Assembly: GCF_030316825.1 (NCBI RefSeq) | Contig: NZ_JASZYU010000003.1 | Coordinates: 914,165-978,164 of the forward strand | Direction of reading: 5' to 3' | DNA: 64,000 bases | Source: Variovorax fucosicus | Lineage (GTDB): Bacteria > Pseudomonadota > Gammaproteobacteria > Burkholderiales > Burkholderiaceae_C | Notes under the pieces: generated by a model | The model's input: only the letters and a program-made list of their open reading frames with translations | Databases searched by the model: none | Told to the model about the DNA's origin: nothing | Made by a program: the position numbers and the translations under genes | Shown: piece by piece, positions 44,110 through 52,641 of the stretch | How the letters are laid out: every line of letters begins with the position of its first letter | Numbering within the stretch: position 1 is the first letter of the stretch

Positions 44110-45189
44110 ATGCGACGTCTTCTCTCCCACGCCCTCCCTGCCGCCGTCGCCTTGATGGCTTTCTGCGCCTATCCCATAGGGGCTTCAGCCCAGAAAGCTT
44201 CTGAAAAGCGAGCGACTGCGGTGCGTGGCGGCGTGCCGTATGCGACGCGCGACGACGCGATGCGCTTCGCCGATGACGTGGCGTCGCGCCGCAACCTCGA
44301 CCGCGACTGGGTCCGCGCCACTATCGGCGGTGCGCGCCTGCTGTCGAATGTGCCGCGCCTCATGCTGCCAGGGCCGAAGGGATCGCCGAAAAACTGGAAC
44401 GTCTACCGCAGCCGCTTCATCGACCCGGTGCGCATCGCAGCCGGAGTGCGCTTCTGGCGTGCCAACGCCGACACGCTGGCCCGCGCCGAGGCCGAGTTCG
44501 GCGTGCCGGCCGAAATCGTCGTCGGCATCATCGGCGTGGAGACCATCTACGGCCGCAACATGGGCAGCTTCCGCGTGATCGACGCGCTGGCCACGCTCTC
44601 GTTCGACTTCCCGCAGGAACACCCGCGCGCGGCCGAGCGGCGCGCTTTCTTTCGCGGCGAGCTCGAGAGTTTTCTGAGCACCGAGAGCCGCACCGCCGAA
44701 GACCCGATGGTGCCGCTCGGCAGCTATGCCGGCGCGATGGGCATGCCGCAGTTCATGCCGAGCAGCATCGCCAAGTACGCAATCGACTACGACGGCGACG
44801 GCAAGGTCGACCTGGTGAACAGCCCGGCCGACGTGATCGGCTCGGTGGCCAACTACTTCAAGGGTTTCGGCTGGCAGCCGGGCATGCCTTCGATCTTCCC
44901 GGTGCGCTTCGACACGGCGCGGCTCAACATGCCGGTGCTGATGGCGCCCGACATCCTGCCGAGCTTCAGCGCCGACAGCTTTGTAGCCGCCGGTGCCGTG
45001 CTCGAGGGCGAGGCGCTCAAGTATCCCGGCCTGCTGGCGCTGATCGAGCTGCAGAACGGGCCCGACGCGCCGATCTACGTGGCCGGCACGCGCAACTTCT
45101 ACGTCATCACGCGCTACAACTGGAGCAGCTACTACGCCATGTCGGTGCTGGATCTCGGCCACGAGGTCAAGGCCGCCATGGAGCAATAG
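44110..45189 (+). CDS. mltB: Lytic murein transglycosylase B
   Basis: A 359-residue periplasmic enzyme. A signal peptide of about 28 residues ends with GASAQ. The catalytic glutamate is E144 in GIIGVETIYGRN, and GAMGMPQFMPSS and GDGKVDLVNSPADVIGSVANYFKGFGW are family motifs. No clear lipobox is present (MAFC does not fit), so it may be soluble in the periplasm. It cleaves peptidoglycan glycan strands. It follows tgpA by 54 bp. Confidence 0.94.
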   Translation: MRRLLSHALPAAVALMAFCAYPIGASAQKASEKRATAVRGGVPYATRDDAMRFADDVASRRNLDRDWVRATIGGARLLSNVPRLMLPGPKGSPKNWNVYRSRFIDPVRIAAGVRFWRANADTLARAEAEFGVPAEIVVGIIGVETIYGRNMGSFRVIDALATLSFDFPQEHPRAAERRAFFRGELESFLSTESRTAEDPMVPLGSYAGAMGMPQFMPSSIAKYAIDYDGDGKVDLVNSPADVIGSVANYFKGFGWQPGMPSIFPVRFDTARLNMPVLMAPDILPSFSADSFVAAGAVLEGEALKYPGLLALIELQNGPDAPIYVAGTRNFYVITRYNWSSYYAMSVLDLGHEVKAAMEQ

Positions 45190-45211
45190 CCGAATCACCG
45201 AATCGCCGGCG

Positions 45212-45826
45212 ATGATGCCCTCTGACTTCGAGACTTGCTGGCGCGGCCCATGGGCGGCCCTGAAGCTGGATCCGCCGCCGGAGCTGCTGGACGAGTTGCT
45301 CGCACGCTATGCCGAACCGCAGCGCCACTACCACACGCTGCAGCACCTGGGCGAATGCCTTGCCGGTTTCGAGCGCGAGCAGGCGCATGCGGTGCGGCCC
45401 GGTGAGGTCGCCATCGCGCTCTGGTTCCACGACGCGATCTACGACGTGCAGGGCCACGACAACGAGGCCCGCAGTGCCGACTGGGCGCGCGCTGCGTTGC
45501 AGCGGGCGGGTGCATCCAACGTCGTCGCGCAGCGGGTGCACGCGCTGGTGATGGCGACCTGCCACGATGCCGGGCCGGTCGATGCCGACGCGCAGTTGCT
45601 GGTCGACATCGACCTGTCGATCCTCGGTGCGCCGCCCGAGCGTTTTGCCGAGTACGAACGCCAGATCCGCGCCGAGTACGCGCATGTCCCACCCGCGACT
45701 TTCGAACCGCGCCGGCGCGAGATTCTGGGCCGCTTCCTGGCGCGCGATCCGCTCTACCTGACCCCGGGGCTGCGCGCGGCGTGCGAAGCCCAGGCCCGCG
45801 TCAACCTGCGCGCGGCGATCGGCTGA
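45212..45826 (+). CDS. HD-like metal-dependent phosphohydrolase (COG4339-type)
   Basis: A 204-residue protein. RHYHTLQHLGECL and LWFHDAIYD give the metal-binding histidines and HD pair of this small family, with ATCHD further on. Members are predicted nucleotide phosphohydrolases without a defined substrate. It starts 22 bp after mltB and ends in a TGA directly before the repeat module at 45827. Confidence 0.85.
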   Translation: MMPSDFETCWRGPWAALKLDPPPELLDELLARYAEPQRHYHTLQHLGECLAGFEREQAHAVRPGEVAIALWFHDAIYDVQGHDNEARSADWARAALQRAGASNVVAQRVHALVMATCHDAGPVDADAQLLVDIDLSILGAPPERFAEYERQIRAEYAHVPPATFEPRRREILGRFLARDPLYLTPGLRAACEAQARVNLRAAIG

Positions 45827-46028
45827 GTCATACGGGATCGCGCTCTCAGACAAGGAGCTCTGGCCTTTGCCGGCAGTCGCTTCTCGCGCTAGCGCTCCGT
45901 GTTGACGTTTCGGGGTAGGCCGCTGGCGGCGGGTGGCCCCTTCCGCGAATGTCCCCCGGGCTTCGCCCTCCTCCTTTATTTCGCTGCAGGGGCCACCCAC
46001 CACCATCGGCCAGGGCACGCTCGTGGTG
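45827..46028 (+). repeat. Dispersed 3'-end hairpin module, copy 1
   Basis: The 400-bp gap between the HD gene and the ketosynthase-like gene holds no gene; it is filled by two module copies facing each other. Copy 1 has arms GGGTGGCCCC (45931-45940) and GGGGCCACCC (45989-45998). Between them lie the core CGCGAATGTCCCCC (45944-45957) and CTCCTTTATTTCGCTG. A TTTCGGGGT segment leads into the stem, as in the copy after glpK. The left limit is set at the HD stop codon. Confidence 0.65.
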
Positions 46029-46230
46029 TTCAGCGCGAATTGGTCACGCCGCTTCCAGGCTCAGGGCGGTGGGGCACGCTGCGCAGCGAAATAAAGGAGG
46101 AGGCCGCAGGCCGGGGGACATTCGCGGAGCAGCGTGCCCCGCCGCCCTGAGCCCACCCCGGAACCTCAGCGCCCCGATCCCGCACCGCTCAAATCAAACG
46201 CCGAACGCTGTGAATGCAAGACCGTATCAA
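46029..46230 (-). repeat. Dispersed 3'-end hairpin module, copy 2
   Basis: This copy is the 3' side of the ketosynthase-like gene, read on the minus strand from its stop (TGATACGGTC). It matches 63813-64000 in inverse orientation over nearly its whole length. The stem is 22 bp with one mismatch: TCAGGGCGGTGGGGCACGC at 46061 onwards pairs with GCGTGCCCCGCCGCCCTGA ending at 46150. The core lies at 46113-46126. Confidence 0.75.
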
Positions 46231-46730
46231 GCCGGCACAAGACGCCACCAGCCGGTGCGCAGTGCCTCGCCCTCTTCTTCCACCCAACCGAGCAACAGCC
46301 CGTCGGAGCCCGCGCCCTGCAGCGCCAGGCGTTGCAGGGCCTGCGGGTCGCGGCCGACCACGAAGCTCGCGTCGCCCTGCCAGGCCAGCGCCTGGCCGAG
46401 CGCGGCGAGCATCAGGGCCGGCTGGCTCTGCATGAAACTGAAAGGCATCGGCAGGCCGCTGCGCAACTGACCAACGCTCGCGCGCGTGGCGCTCTGCGCA
46501 CCGCTCAGGCTGGCCACGCGCACGCGCGCACCGGTTGGCAAAGCGCTCTCGCCAGCCGCATCGAGACAGCGGCATGCGCCGTAGAGCGCGAGTTCGGCCC
46601 ACAAACCCAGGCGGCGCGGCCGCTGGCCGAGGCGCTTGGCGAGATCGTTGCGCCAGGCCAAAGGCGGTGGATCGGCTTCGACATGCGAGGCCACGCGCCA
46701 ACCCGGGATCGCTTCGAGCGTGAAGTTCAT
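46227..46730 (-). CDS. Small ketosynthase-like protein (Ketoacyl-synt_2 type)
   Basis: A 167-residue protein and the last gene of the DarA/DarB operon. It resembles the N-terminal half of a beta-ketoacyl synthase: LAWRNDLAKRLGQRPRRLGLWAELALYGACRCL, then RVRVASLSGAQSATRASVGQLRSG and PFSFMQSQPALMLAALGQAL. Where a ketosynthase would carry its active cysteine, the text is SFMQSQPA, with glutamines and no cysteine, so it is probably a non-catalytic partner or chain-length factor. Its ATG overlaps the upstream ketosynthase stop by 4 bp. Confidence 0.75.
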   Translation of the reverse strand: MNFTLEAIPGWRVASHVEADPPPLAWRNDLAKRLGQRPRRLGLWAELALYGACRCLDAAGESALPTGARVRVASLSGAQSATRASVGQLRSGLPMPFSFMQSQPALMLAALGQALAWQGDASFVVGRDPQALQRLALQGAGSDGLLLGWVEEEGEALRTGWWRLVPA

Positions 46731-47788
46731 GCGCCGCAATCTTCCAGCACCAGCGCCGCATGCCCGCCGCCGAAACCGATCGCATTGAGAAGAACGTAGC
46801 GCAACCGATCCGGCGCCTGCGAGGCCAGCGCGAGTTCCAGTGCGGGGTCGATTTCGTGCGTCACGCCGGGCCACGCACCGCTTTCGATGCAGCCGGTGAG
46901 CAGCACCAGCTCGGCCGCGCCGGAGGCGCCGAGCGTGTGGCCGATCAGCTGCTTCAGCGCCACCAGCGGCGGCAGCACGCCGAACACCTGCTTCAAGGCA
47001 GCGGCTTCGATCGCGTCATTGGCCGGGCTGCCCGCGGCCTGCGGTTTGACGAGGTCGATGTCCTCCGGGCGCAAGCCGCCCTGGTGCAGGGCTGCGCGGC
47101 ACATCGCGATCACCGCGCCCGCTTCGGCACCGGTCGGGTTGCTGCCGTCCACCACGTTGGCACCGCCGGCAATGCGCCAGCGTGCGGGCACGGCGTCAAG
47201 CCAGAGCGCGGCCACGGCTTCGCCCAGTACTAGGCCGTCGCGCTGCGCGCCGAACGGGCGGGCGCGGTCGGGCGAAAGCAACTGCATGCCACCGAAGCCC
47301 GCCACGGTAAAGGCATTGCTGAACTCGATGCCCAGCACCAGTGCCTGCGTCGCTTCGCCGCCGCGGATGAGATCGGCCGCGGCCAGCACCGCGTTGACGG
47401 CCGAGGTGCAGGCGGTCGACACCGTGAACACCGGCCCCTGCCAGCCGATCGCGGCGGCGATGACATCGGCGAAGGTCTGCACGTCGCCGGCGAACAGGTG
47501 ATCGCTCTCTTCATAACCCACGTCGAGCGAGGACGAGGCCACGAACAGCGGCATGCCGGGCGCGGTGGGCGCGCCGGTTTGCGCGACCACGCGGCGCACG
47601 GTGCGACGCAGGCGCTCGCGCCAACTGCCCGCCTCGTCCGGTAGCGTGTGCACGGGCCAGCTGAAGCCCTCGGCCACGGTGACCGGCGTAGCCGCGACGC
47701 CGCCGCTGCGCAGGGCCGCCAGCGAACTGGCCAGGTCGGCCCCCAGCGCGCAGGCCACCCCGCGACCGGCCAGGTAGACCTTCTTCAT
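46727..47788 (-). CDS. FabF-like beta-ketoacyl synthase with an incomplete catalytic triad
   Basis: A 353-residue thiolase-fold synthase, shorter than FabF (about 410). The active cysteine C127 (VSTACTSAVNA) and second histidine H284 (KQLIGHTLGASGAAE) are present. The first histidine, normally in HGTGT, is replaced: the segment is KPQAAGSPAND, with Q250 in its place. Decarboxylating condensation may be impaired, or the enzyme may use another mechanism such as acyl transfer. Its start overlaps the ACP stop (ATGA). An upstream extension of the frame lies within the ACP gene. Confidence 0.85.
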   Translation of the reverse strand: MKKVYLAGRGVACALGADLASSLAALRSGGVAATPVTVAEGFSWPVHTLPDEAGSWRERLRRTVRRVVAQTGAPTAPGMPLFVASSSLDVGYEESDHLFAGDVQTFADVIAAAIGWQGPVFTVSTACTSAVNAVLAAADLIRGGEATQALVLGIEFSNAFTVAGFGGMQLLSPDRARPFGAQRDGLVLGEAVAALWLDAVPARWRIAGGANVVDGSNPTGAEAGAVIAMCRAALHQGGLRPEDIDLVKPQAAGSPANDAIEAAALKQVFGVLPPLVALKQLIGHTLGASGAAELVLLTGCIESGAWPGVTHEIDPALELALASQAPDRLRYVLLNAIGFGGGHAALVLEDCGA

Positions 47789-48051
47789 GGGCTGCGTGCT
47801 TGCAGGTGCTGCGCCAGGTGCGCGATGGACGTGAGCGCGCGGCGCGTGTCCTTGCTGTCGGGCATGCGCACGCCGTAGCGTTGCTGGATCGCCATCGACA
47901 CCTGCAATGCATCGAGCGAATCGAGGTCGAGCCGGGCCTCGGGGCCGAACAGCGGCTCGTCGTCGGTCAGGCCGCCTTCCGGCGCCTCCTTTTCCACGGC
48001 TTCGAGCACCATCGCCTTCAGTTCGGCGATCAGGTCGGACAAATCGTTCAT
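47785..48051 (-). CDS. Acyl carrier protein
   Basis: An 88-residue acidic carrier protein. The phosphopantetheine site is LDLDSLDAL with S45. It is a dedicated ACP distinct from primary AcpP, which lies elsewhere as a rule next to fabF and fabD. It is coupled at both ends: its ATG overlaps the ABC permease stop and its stop overlaps the ketosynthase start. It should carry the acyl chain for the enzymes of this operon. Confidence 0.92.
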   Translation of the reverse strand: MNDLSDLIAELKAMVLEAVEKEAPEGGLTDDEPLFGPEARLDLDSLDALQVSMAIQQRYGVRMPDSKDTRRALTSIAHLAQHLQARSP

Positions 48052-49214
48052 GCCATCGGCTTCCGGAACAGCCATGCGGCCAGCAACAGCATGGCGGCCG
48101 CAAACGCGACGAGGCGGCCCACCTCGGGCAAGGTGGCGGCGACGCCGCCGCCGCGCAGCAGCACGGTCAAGAGCGCTTCGAGGCCCCAGTTCATCGGCGA
48201 CAGCTCGGCGACGCGCTGCATGAACGGCGGCATCACGAACTTGGGCACCATGATGCCGCCGGCCGCGGCCATCAATACATTGACGATGGGCCCGACCGTG
48301 GCGGCCTGGGCGTGGCTGCGCACGGCGCAGGCCAGCGCCAGCGACAAGCTCACCGCCGCAAGGCTGATGGCACCCAGCGCCAGCGCGAGCGCACCCCAGT
48401 GGATGCCGGCCAGCGACAGCGCATCGCCTCCCAGCAGCGGCATGAGCCAGACGCCGACGGCCAGCATCAACAGCGCCTGCAGCGCATTGACGCCGAGGTA
48501 GGGCAGCGCCTTGGACGCCAGCAGCATCGCGCGCGGCACGCCCAGGCTGCGCAGCCGCCCCAGCGTGCCGGACGCCCGCTCCTGAATGAACAGGCTGGAC
48601 AGCGACGCCACCACGAAGAACATGCCGAACACCAGCCAAGCCGGCACGTTCTGCTGAACCGCCGTCGGCCGCGTGCCGCCACCGGTGAAGCGCTCCGCCT
48701 GCACAAGCGCCGCGATAGACGCGCCGGGCAGCGGCGGCGGGCCTCCCGCCACCTGGGACTCCAACCGGCCCTTGACCTCGCCCGCGGCACCGATCAGCTC
48801 GGCGCGCAGCGCGTTGAACAGGTTGCCGTCGATGCCCGGCTCGGCCAGCAACTGCACCCGCGGCGCGGTCGGCAGCGTGGGTGCATGGAGTGCATCCGAC
48901 AGGCCGGGCTGCAGCACGATCACGTACTTGAGCTGCCCGTTGCGTAACGCTACCTGCCAGTCGGACGGCAATGCTTGCGGCACGCCGTGCGCGCGCCGCC
49001 AGCCGGCCAGCATCAGTTGCGCGGGCTCATCGGTGTCGCGCTGGTCGACCGCATAGCGCAGCGTGGCCAGCGGCGGGTTGTAGTAGTCCTTGAGCGCGAG
49101 CGACATCAGCACGATGAAGATCACCGGCATCAGGAACAGCGCGGCCAGCCCGTGCACGTCGCGCGCGAGTGCGAGCAGTTCTTTCTTGACGAGGGCCGGC
49201 AACATCGTCGTCAT
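48048..49214 (-). CDS. ABC-2 type transporter permease
   Basis: A 388-residue membrane protein: one N-terminal helix (GLAALFLMPVIFIVLMSLAL), a periplasmic region of about 140 residues, and five C-terminal helices ending MLLLAAWLFRKPMA. QERASGTLGRLRSLGVPRAMLLASKALPY is the ABC-2 coupling motif. It pairs with the ATPase at 49211 (4-bp overlap) and probably exports the operon's product or a lipid intermediate. Confidence 0.9.
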   Translation of the reverse strand: MTTMLPALVKKELLALARDVHGLAALFLMPVIFIVLMSLALKDYYNPPLATLRYAVDQRDTDEPAQLMLAGWRRAHGVPQALPSDWQVALRNGQLKYVIVLQPGLSDALHAPTLPTAPRVQLLAEPGIDGNLFNALRAELIGAAGEVKGRLESQVAGGPPPLPGASIAALVQAERFTGGGTRPTAVQQNVPAWLVFGMFFVVASLSSLFIQERASGTLGRLRSLGVPRAMLLASKALPYLGVNALQALLMLAVGVWLMPLLGGDALSLAGIHWGALALALGAISLAAVSLSLALACAVRSHAQAATVGPIVNVLMAAAGGIMVPKFVMPPFMQRVAELSPMNWGLEALLTVLLRGGGVAATLPEVGRLVAFAAAMLLLAAWLFRKPMA

Positions 49215-50125
49215 TCCACGTCGCGCAGCGGGCGCCGGGTGAGCGCCATGAACAGCTGTTCGAGGTTGTAGCGGCCGAACTCGGCCTGCCGCACGGCCAC
49301 GCCCGCAGCGTCGAGCGCCGCCAGCACCTCGGCCGGGCGGCGGTTGGTGCCGAGGCGCACGCGCCAGTGGTCGACGCCCTGCTCGACCGTGCCGAAGCGC
49401 TCCAGCAGCGCCGCATCGATGCCGTCGGCACGCAGCGTGAGCACCATGGCGCCTTCGGACAGCAGCTCGTCGAGCGTGCCATCGCGCAGCAGGCGCCCTT
49501 GGTCGAGGATCGCAACGCGATCGGCGATCGCCTCGATCTCTTCCATGTAGTGCGTGGCGTAGATGACCGCCGCGCCGCCGGCCGCCAGCGTCTTGATGGC
49601 ATCGAGCACGAACGCGCGCGATTGCGGATCGACACCGACCGTCGGTTCGTCGAACAGCAGCAGTTCGGGCTCGGGCAGCAAGGCGATCGCCAGGTTGAGC
49701 CGGCGCTTCAGGCCGCCCGACAGGCGCTCCGCCCGTTTGCCGGCAAAGGCCTCGAGCTGTGCGAACTGCAGGCAGGCGGCCATGCGTGCCTGCTTGCGCG
49801 CGCCGCTGAGTCCGCCGGCCGCCGCGAAGCAGGCCAGGTTTTCCGCCACCGTGAGCATCGGATAGAACGCATACTCCTGCGGCGCCACGGCGATGCGCGT
49901 CGGTGTGCGCGCGCGCACCGCCTGCAGCGGTTCGCCATCGATCAGCACCCGGCCGCCCTGCACTGCCAGCGCGCCCGACAGGTGCGAGATCAGCGTGGTC
50001 TTGCCGGCACCGTTGGGGCCGAGCAGTCCCAGCACGCTGCCGCGCTGCGCCGTCAGCGACACGTCGTCCAGCGCGGCGTTGGCAGCGCCGGGGTAGCGGT
50101 GGCTGACGTGTTCGAGCGCGAGCAT
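49211..50125 (-). CDS. ABC transporter ATP-binding protein
   Basis: A 304-residue ATPase of the drug/lipid export (CcmA-like) type. Walker A GPNGAGKTTLI, signature LSGGLKRRLNLAIALL and Walker B LLLFDEPTVGVD are intact, with switch histidine YATHY. The last 80 residues form a DUF4162-like domain. It lies 7 bp after the BtrH-like gene. Confidence 0.92.
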   Translation of the reverse strand: MLALEHVSHRYPGAANAALDDVSLTAQRGSVLGLLGPNGAGKTTLISHLSGALAVQGGRVLIDGEPLQAVRARTPTRIAVAPQEYAFYPMLTVAENLACFAAAGGLSGARKQARMAACLQFAQLEAFAGKRAERLSGGLKRRLNLAIALLPEPELLLFDEPTVGVDPQSRAFVLDAIKTLAAGGAAVIYATHYMEEIEAIADRVAILDQGRLLRDGTLDELLSEGAMVLTLRADGIDAALLERFGTVEQGVDHWRVRLGTNRRPAEVLAALDAAGVAVRQAEFGRYNLEQLFMALTRRPLRDVE

Positions 50126-50132
50126 CTGCGCC

Positions 50133-51113
50133 TTATGCGACGGCGCGTTTCAGGTCGCGAAAAAAAACTTCTTCCTGGTCGGCCTGGGCCCGCAGCAGCT
50201 TCGCCAGTTCAGGCGGATCCACCGGTTCGCGGCGCTTCACCATGCGCGCCGCCTTCAGCGCGAAGCCGCGCCAGTCGTCGCCGATGGCGGTGAGCCGGTC
50301 GGAAAACGGCACCAGTTGGGGCATGGCCGCGAGTTGCGCGGCTTCCTGCAGGAACGCGGCGTAGATGAACCGGAAACCCGCGCCGCCCGTACCGATTTCT
50401 TCCTGCATGCGCACCATGTGGCCGATGAAGTCGACGGTGTGCGCATCGCCCGCGGGCAGGCGCTCGAGCTTGTTGGCCAGCATGCGCATGCCGCGCACGC
50501 CGACGATGGGAATCGGCGCCAGCATCGTGCGGATGTTCTTGCGGATGGCTTTGACGACGGCGGCCGGCTCGACGACCTTGTGCCCGATCGCCTGCGGGTA
50601 GTACATCAACCCCTTCGGCGCGAGCACGCCCTTGGCAAAGCGTGCGCGCGACAGGTCGGCGCTGGCGCAGCGCATCGGCGCTTCGAACACCGGATCGCTG
50701 ATGAGGTAGTCGTCGCCCTCCTTGCCGTAGACCAGCAGGTTGTGCGCATTGAAGTGAAAGCGCATGTTGGGCGGGAAGTACGGCAGCCAGTACACCGAGG
50801 TCTGCAGGCCCACGAGCTGGCCGTCGGCGAGCAGCGCGTCGAGCCGCCGTTGACCCGCCTCGGGCGTGCGGAACGTCTCGAAGCGAAAGCGTGCCGCCAG
50901 CGGCGCCAGCAGGCCCTTGATGATGGACTTGGGCGGCATGCGGTACGAAATCAGCGGCAGGCCCGACAGCTTGATGAATGGCAGGTAGGCGAACGACAGC
51001 GCCGACGAGAGGCCGAACGCCAGGCTCTCCGTCATCGGCACGCCATGGTGGCGCATCAGGTTCGAGATGACGCCGCTTTCGCAATGCGCCGCTTGTTGAT
51101 GTTCGAAGTTCAC
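50133..51113 (-). CDS. BtrH-like cysteine acyltransferase
   Basis: A 326-residue protein with a BtrH N-terminal fold and a following DUF4872-like helical part. A papain-like triad is visible: C11 (AHCESG), H124 (FNAHNLLVYG) and D140 (LISDP). BtrH of butirosin biosynthesis moves an acyl group from an ACP to an amine, so this enzyme is a candidate to release an acyl chain from the operon's ACP onto an acceptor. The start is GTG 51113, which overlaps the preceding stop as GTGA. Exact reaction unknown. Confidence 0.8.
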   Translation of the reverse strand: MNFEHQQAAHCESGVISNLMRHHGVPMTESLAFGLSSALSFAYLPFIKLSGLPLISYRMPPKSIIKGLLAPLAARFRFETFRTPEAGQRRLDALLADGQLVGLQTSVYWLPYFPPNMRFHFNAHNLLVYGKEGDDYLISDPVFEAPMRCASADLSRARFAKGVLAPKGLMYYPQAIGHKVVEPAAVVKAIRKNIRTMLAPIPIVGVRGMRMLANKLERLPAGDAHTVDFIGHMVRMQEEIGTGGAGFRFIYAAFLQEAAQLAAMPQLVPFSDRLTAIGDDWRGFALKAARMVKRREPVDPPELAKLLRAQADQEEVFFRDLKRAVA

Positions 51114-51505
51114 GGCAGGCCCTGCAAGGTGGAAACGGGAAGGCCCAGCGCCTCCGAATAGCGTGCCAGCTGCTTCCCGGACAGGGCCGCGAAGTGACTC
51201 GGCTTCAGGTGGCGCCGCACGCGCCATTGCCAGAAGCCGCTGGTCTGCGAGAGCAGCGCCACGTCCATCCGGCGCTCGTACATCCAGTACTCGAGCGGCG
51301 ACGCGAGCCCCTGGGCCACGCGCGCTCTCGCGGCTTGCGCCAATTCGACAAGCACATCGACCGCGTGGCTGGTGACGATTTCCTCCGCCTCCCAGCCGCG
51401 CGAAGTGGTGGTGACGACGCGGCCCTGCGCGTCGCGGGCGTACATCAGCTTGGAATGGCCGTCGAGGGTCGCATTGCCCTCTTGCGGTACCGCGTCGAGA
51501 TCCAT
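51110..51505 (-). CDS. Conserved hypothetical protein, 131 residues
   Basis: I cannot assign a function. It is a soluble protein with a sequence KLMYARDAQGRVVTTTSRGWEAEEIVTSHAVDVL, a helical middle, and a basic region WQWRVRRHLKPSHFAALSGKQLARYSEALGLPVSTL that could fold as a small helix-turn-helix. It begins 2 bp after the DarB-like stop and overlaps the BtrH-like start by 4 bp, so it is a true operon member. It might be a regulator or an assembly partner. Confidence 0.75.
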   Translation of the reverse strand: MDLDAVPQEGNATLDGHSKLMYARDAQGRVVTTTSRGWEAEEIVTSHAVDVLVELAQAARARVAQGLASPLEYWMYERRMDVALLSQTSGFWQWRVRRHLKPSHFAALSGKQLARYSEALGLPVSTLQGLP

Positions 51506-51507
51506 GG

Positions 51508-52641
51508 CTACACCGCTTCCATATAAATGAAGCCGCTCGAGAAGCGACCGCTTTCGGGCACGAACATCAGCAGCTTGTGGCCGGGCTCGATGCGGCCCGA
51601 ACGGAACAGCTCGTCGAGCATGATGTAGGGCGATGCCGACCCGGTGTTGCCCTTGCTCGCAAGGTTGCTGAACCAGCGCTCGCGCGGAATCGCGAAACCC
51701 ATCGATTCGAGGCAGCGGCTCACAGGTTCGACGAAATAGTTGGACGACAGGTGCGGCAGAAACCAGTCGACGTCGGAAGCCTTCAGGCCGCGCTTCTCGA
51801 CGATGGCGGCCAACGGCTCGCCCAGCGTGGCGCGAACGATGTTCTCGTTGAGCAGGCGCACGTCCTGCTTGACGGCGAAGGTCGATGCGCGCTGCCAGTC
51901 TTCCGGTGCGGTGCGCGCCCAGCCATCCAGCCCGCCTTCGGCGTTCTTGTCGGCGCCCGCATACATGCAGACCGGCAGTTCGTGCGCGGCGGAAGACAGG
52001 TCGATCCATTCCACGCGCAGCGACAGCGGGCCGCGCGGCTCGCGCTCGAGCAGCACGGCGCCAGCGCCGTCGGAGAGCATCCAGCGCAGGAAGTCTTTTT
52101 CGAAGGCGATCTCGGATCGCTCCTCGAGCGCTTCGAGCCGGTGTTCAAGCTCGGCCTCGAACCTGGAACCGCGCATCACGGCGGAGGCCAGTTCCGAGCC
52201 GGTGGCCACCGCACGCTGCGCGTCGCCCGAGCGCACCGACAGCCAGGCGTGCTTGAGCGCCGTGGTGCCCGCCAGGCAGACGCCCGCGCAAGCCACTACC
52301 TCGAGCCTCGGCCAGCCGAGTTCGCCGTGCACCATCACCGCATGGTTGGGCATCAGCTGATCCGGCAGCGAAGTGCCTGTGACGAGGCAGTCCACCGGCC
52401 CGATGTCGCCCAGTGCCCGGATCGCCGAGGCGGTGAGTTGCGCATTGCTCATGGCGAGCTGGCCGGTAGCCCGGTCGATGGCGTAGTGGCGCGACTGGAT
52501 GCCGTTGCTGCGCAGGATGAGCCTGCGGGCGCGCGACGCCTTGCCGCCGATACGGCCGAGAACGTCTTCGATTTCTTCATTGCTGACCGGGGAAAAAGGC
52601 AGGAAGGCGGCAGTACGGGTCAGGAAGACATCAATCGTCAT
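51508..52641 (-). CDS. Beta-ketoacyl-ACP synthase III, DarB-like
   Basis: A 377-residue FabH-fold condensing enzyme. The catalytic set is complete: C118 (VVACAGVCLAG), H297 (WFLPHLSSNYF) and N332 (SKGNTGSAS). It lies directly after, and overlaps by 11 bp, the DarA-like gene; that pairing is the hallmark of dialkylresorcinol clusters, where DarB joins two beta-ketoacyl units to a cyclohexanedione. FabH for primary fatty acid synthesis normally sits with fabD and fabG, so this is a specialised copy. Confidence 0.88.
   Translation of the reverse strand: MTIDVFLTRTAAFLPFSPVSNEEIEDVLGRIGGKASRARRLILRSNGIQSRHYAIDRATGQLAMSNAQLTASAIRALGDIGPVDCLVTGTSLPDQLMPNHAVMVHGELGWPRLEVVACAGVCLAGTTALKHAWLSVRSGDAQRAVATGSELASAVMRGSRFEAELEHRLEALEERSEIAFEKDFLRWMLSDGAGAVLLEREPRGPLSLRVEWIDLSSAAHELPVCMYAGADKNAEGGLDGWARTAPEDWQRASTFAVKQDVRLLNENIVRATLGEPLAAIVEKRGLKASDVDWFLPHLSSNYFVEPVSRCLESMGFAIPRERWFSNLASKGNTGSASPYIMLDELFRSGRIEPGHKLLMFVPESGRFSSGFIYMEAV

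Noticed and set aside
45899..46799. Short plus-strand frames in the region 45899-46799
   Set aside because: They fall within the hairpin modules or opposite the ketosynthase-like gene, without ribosome sites or recognisable domains.
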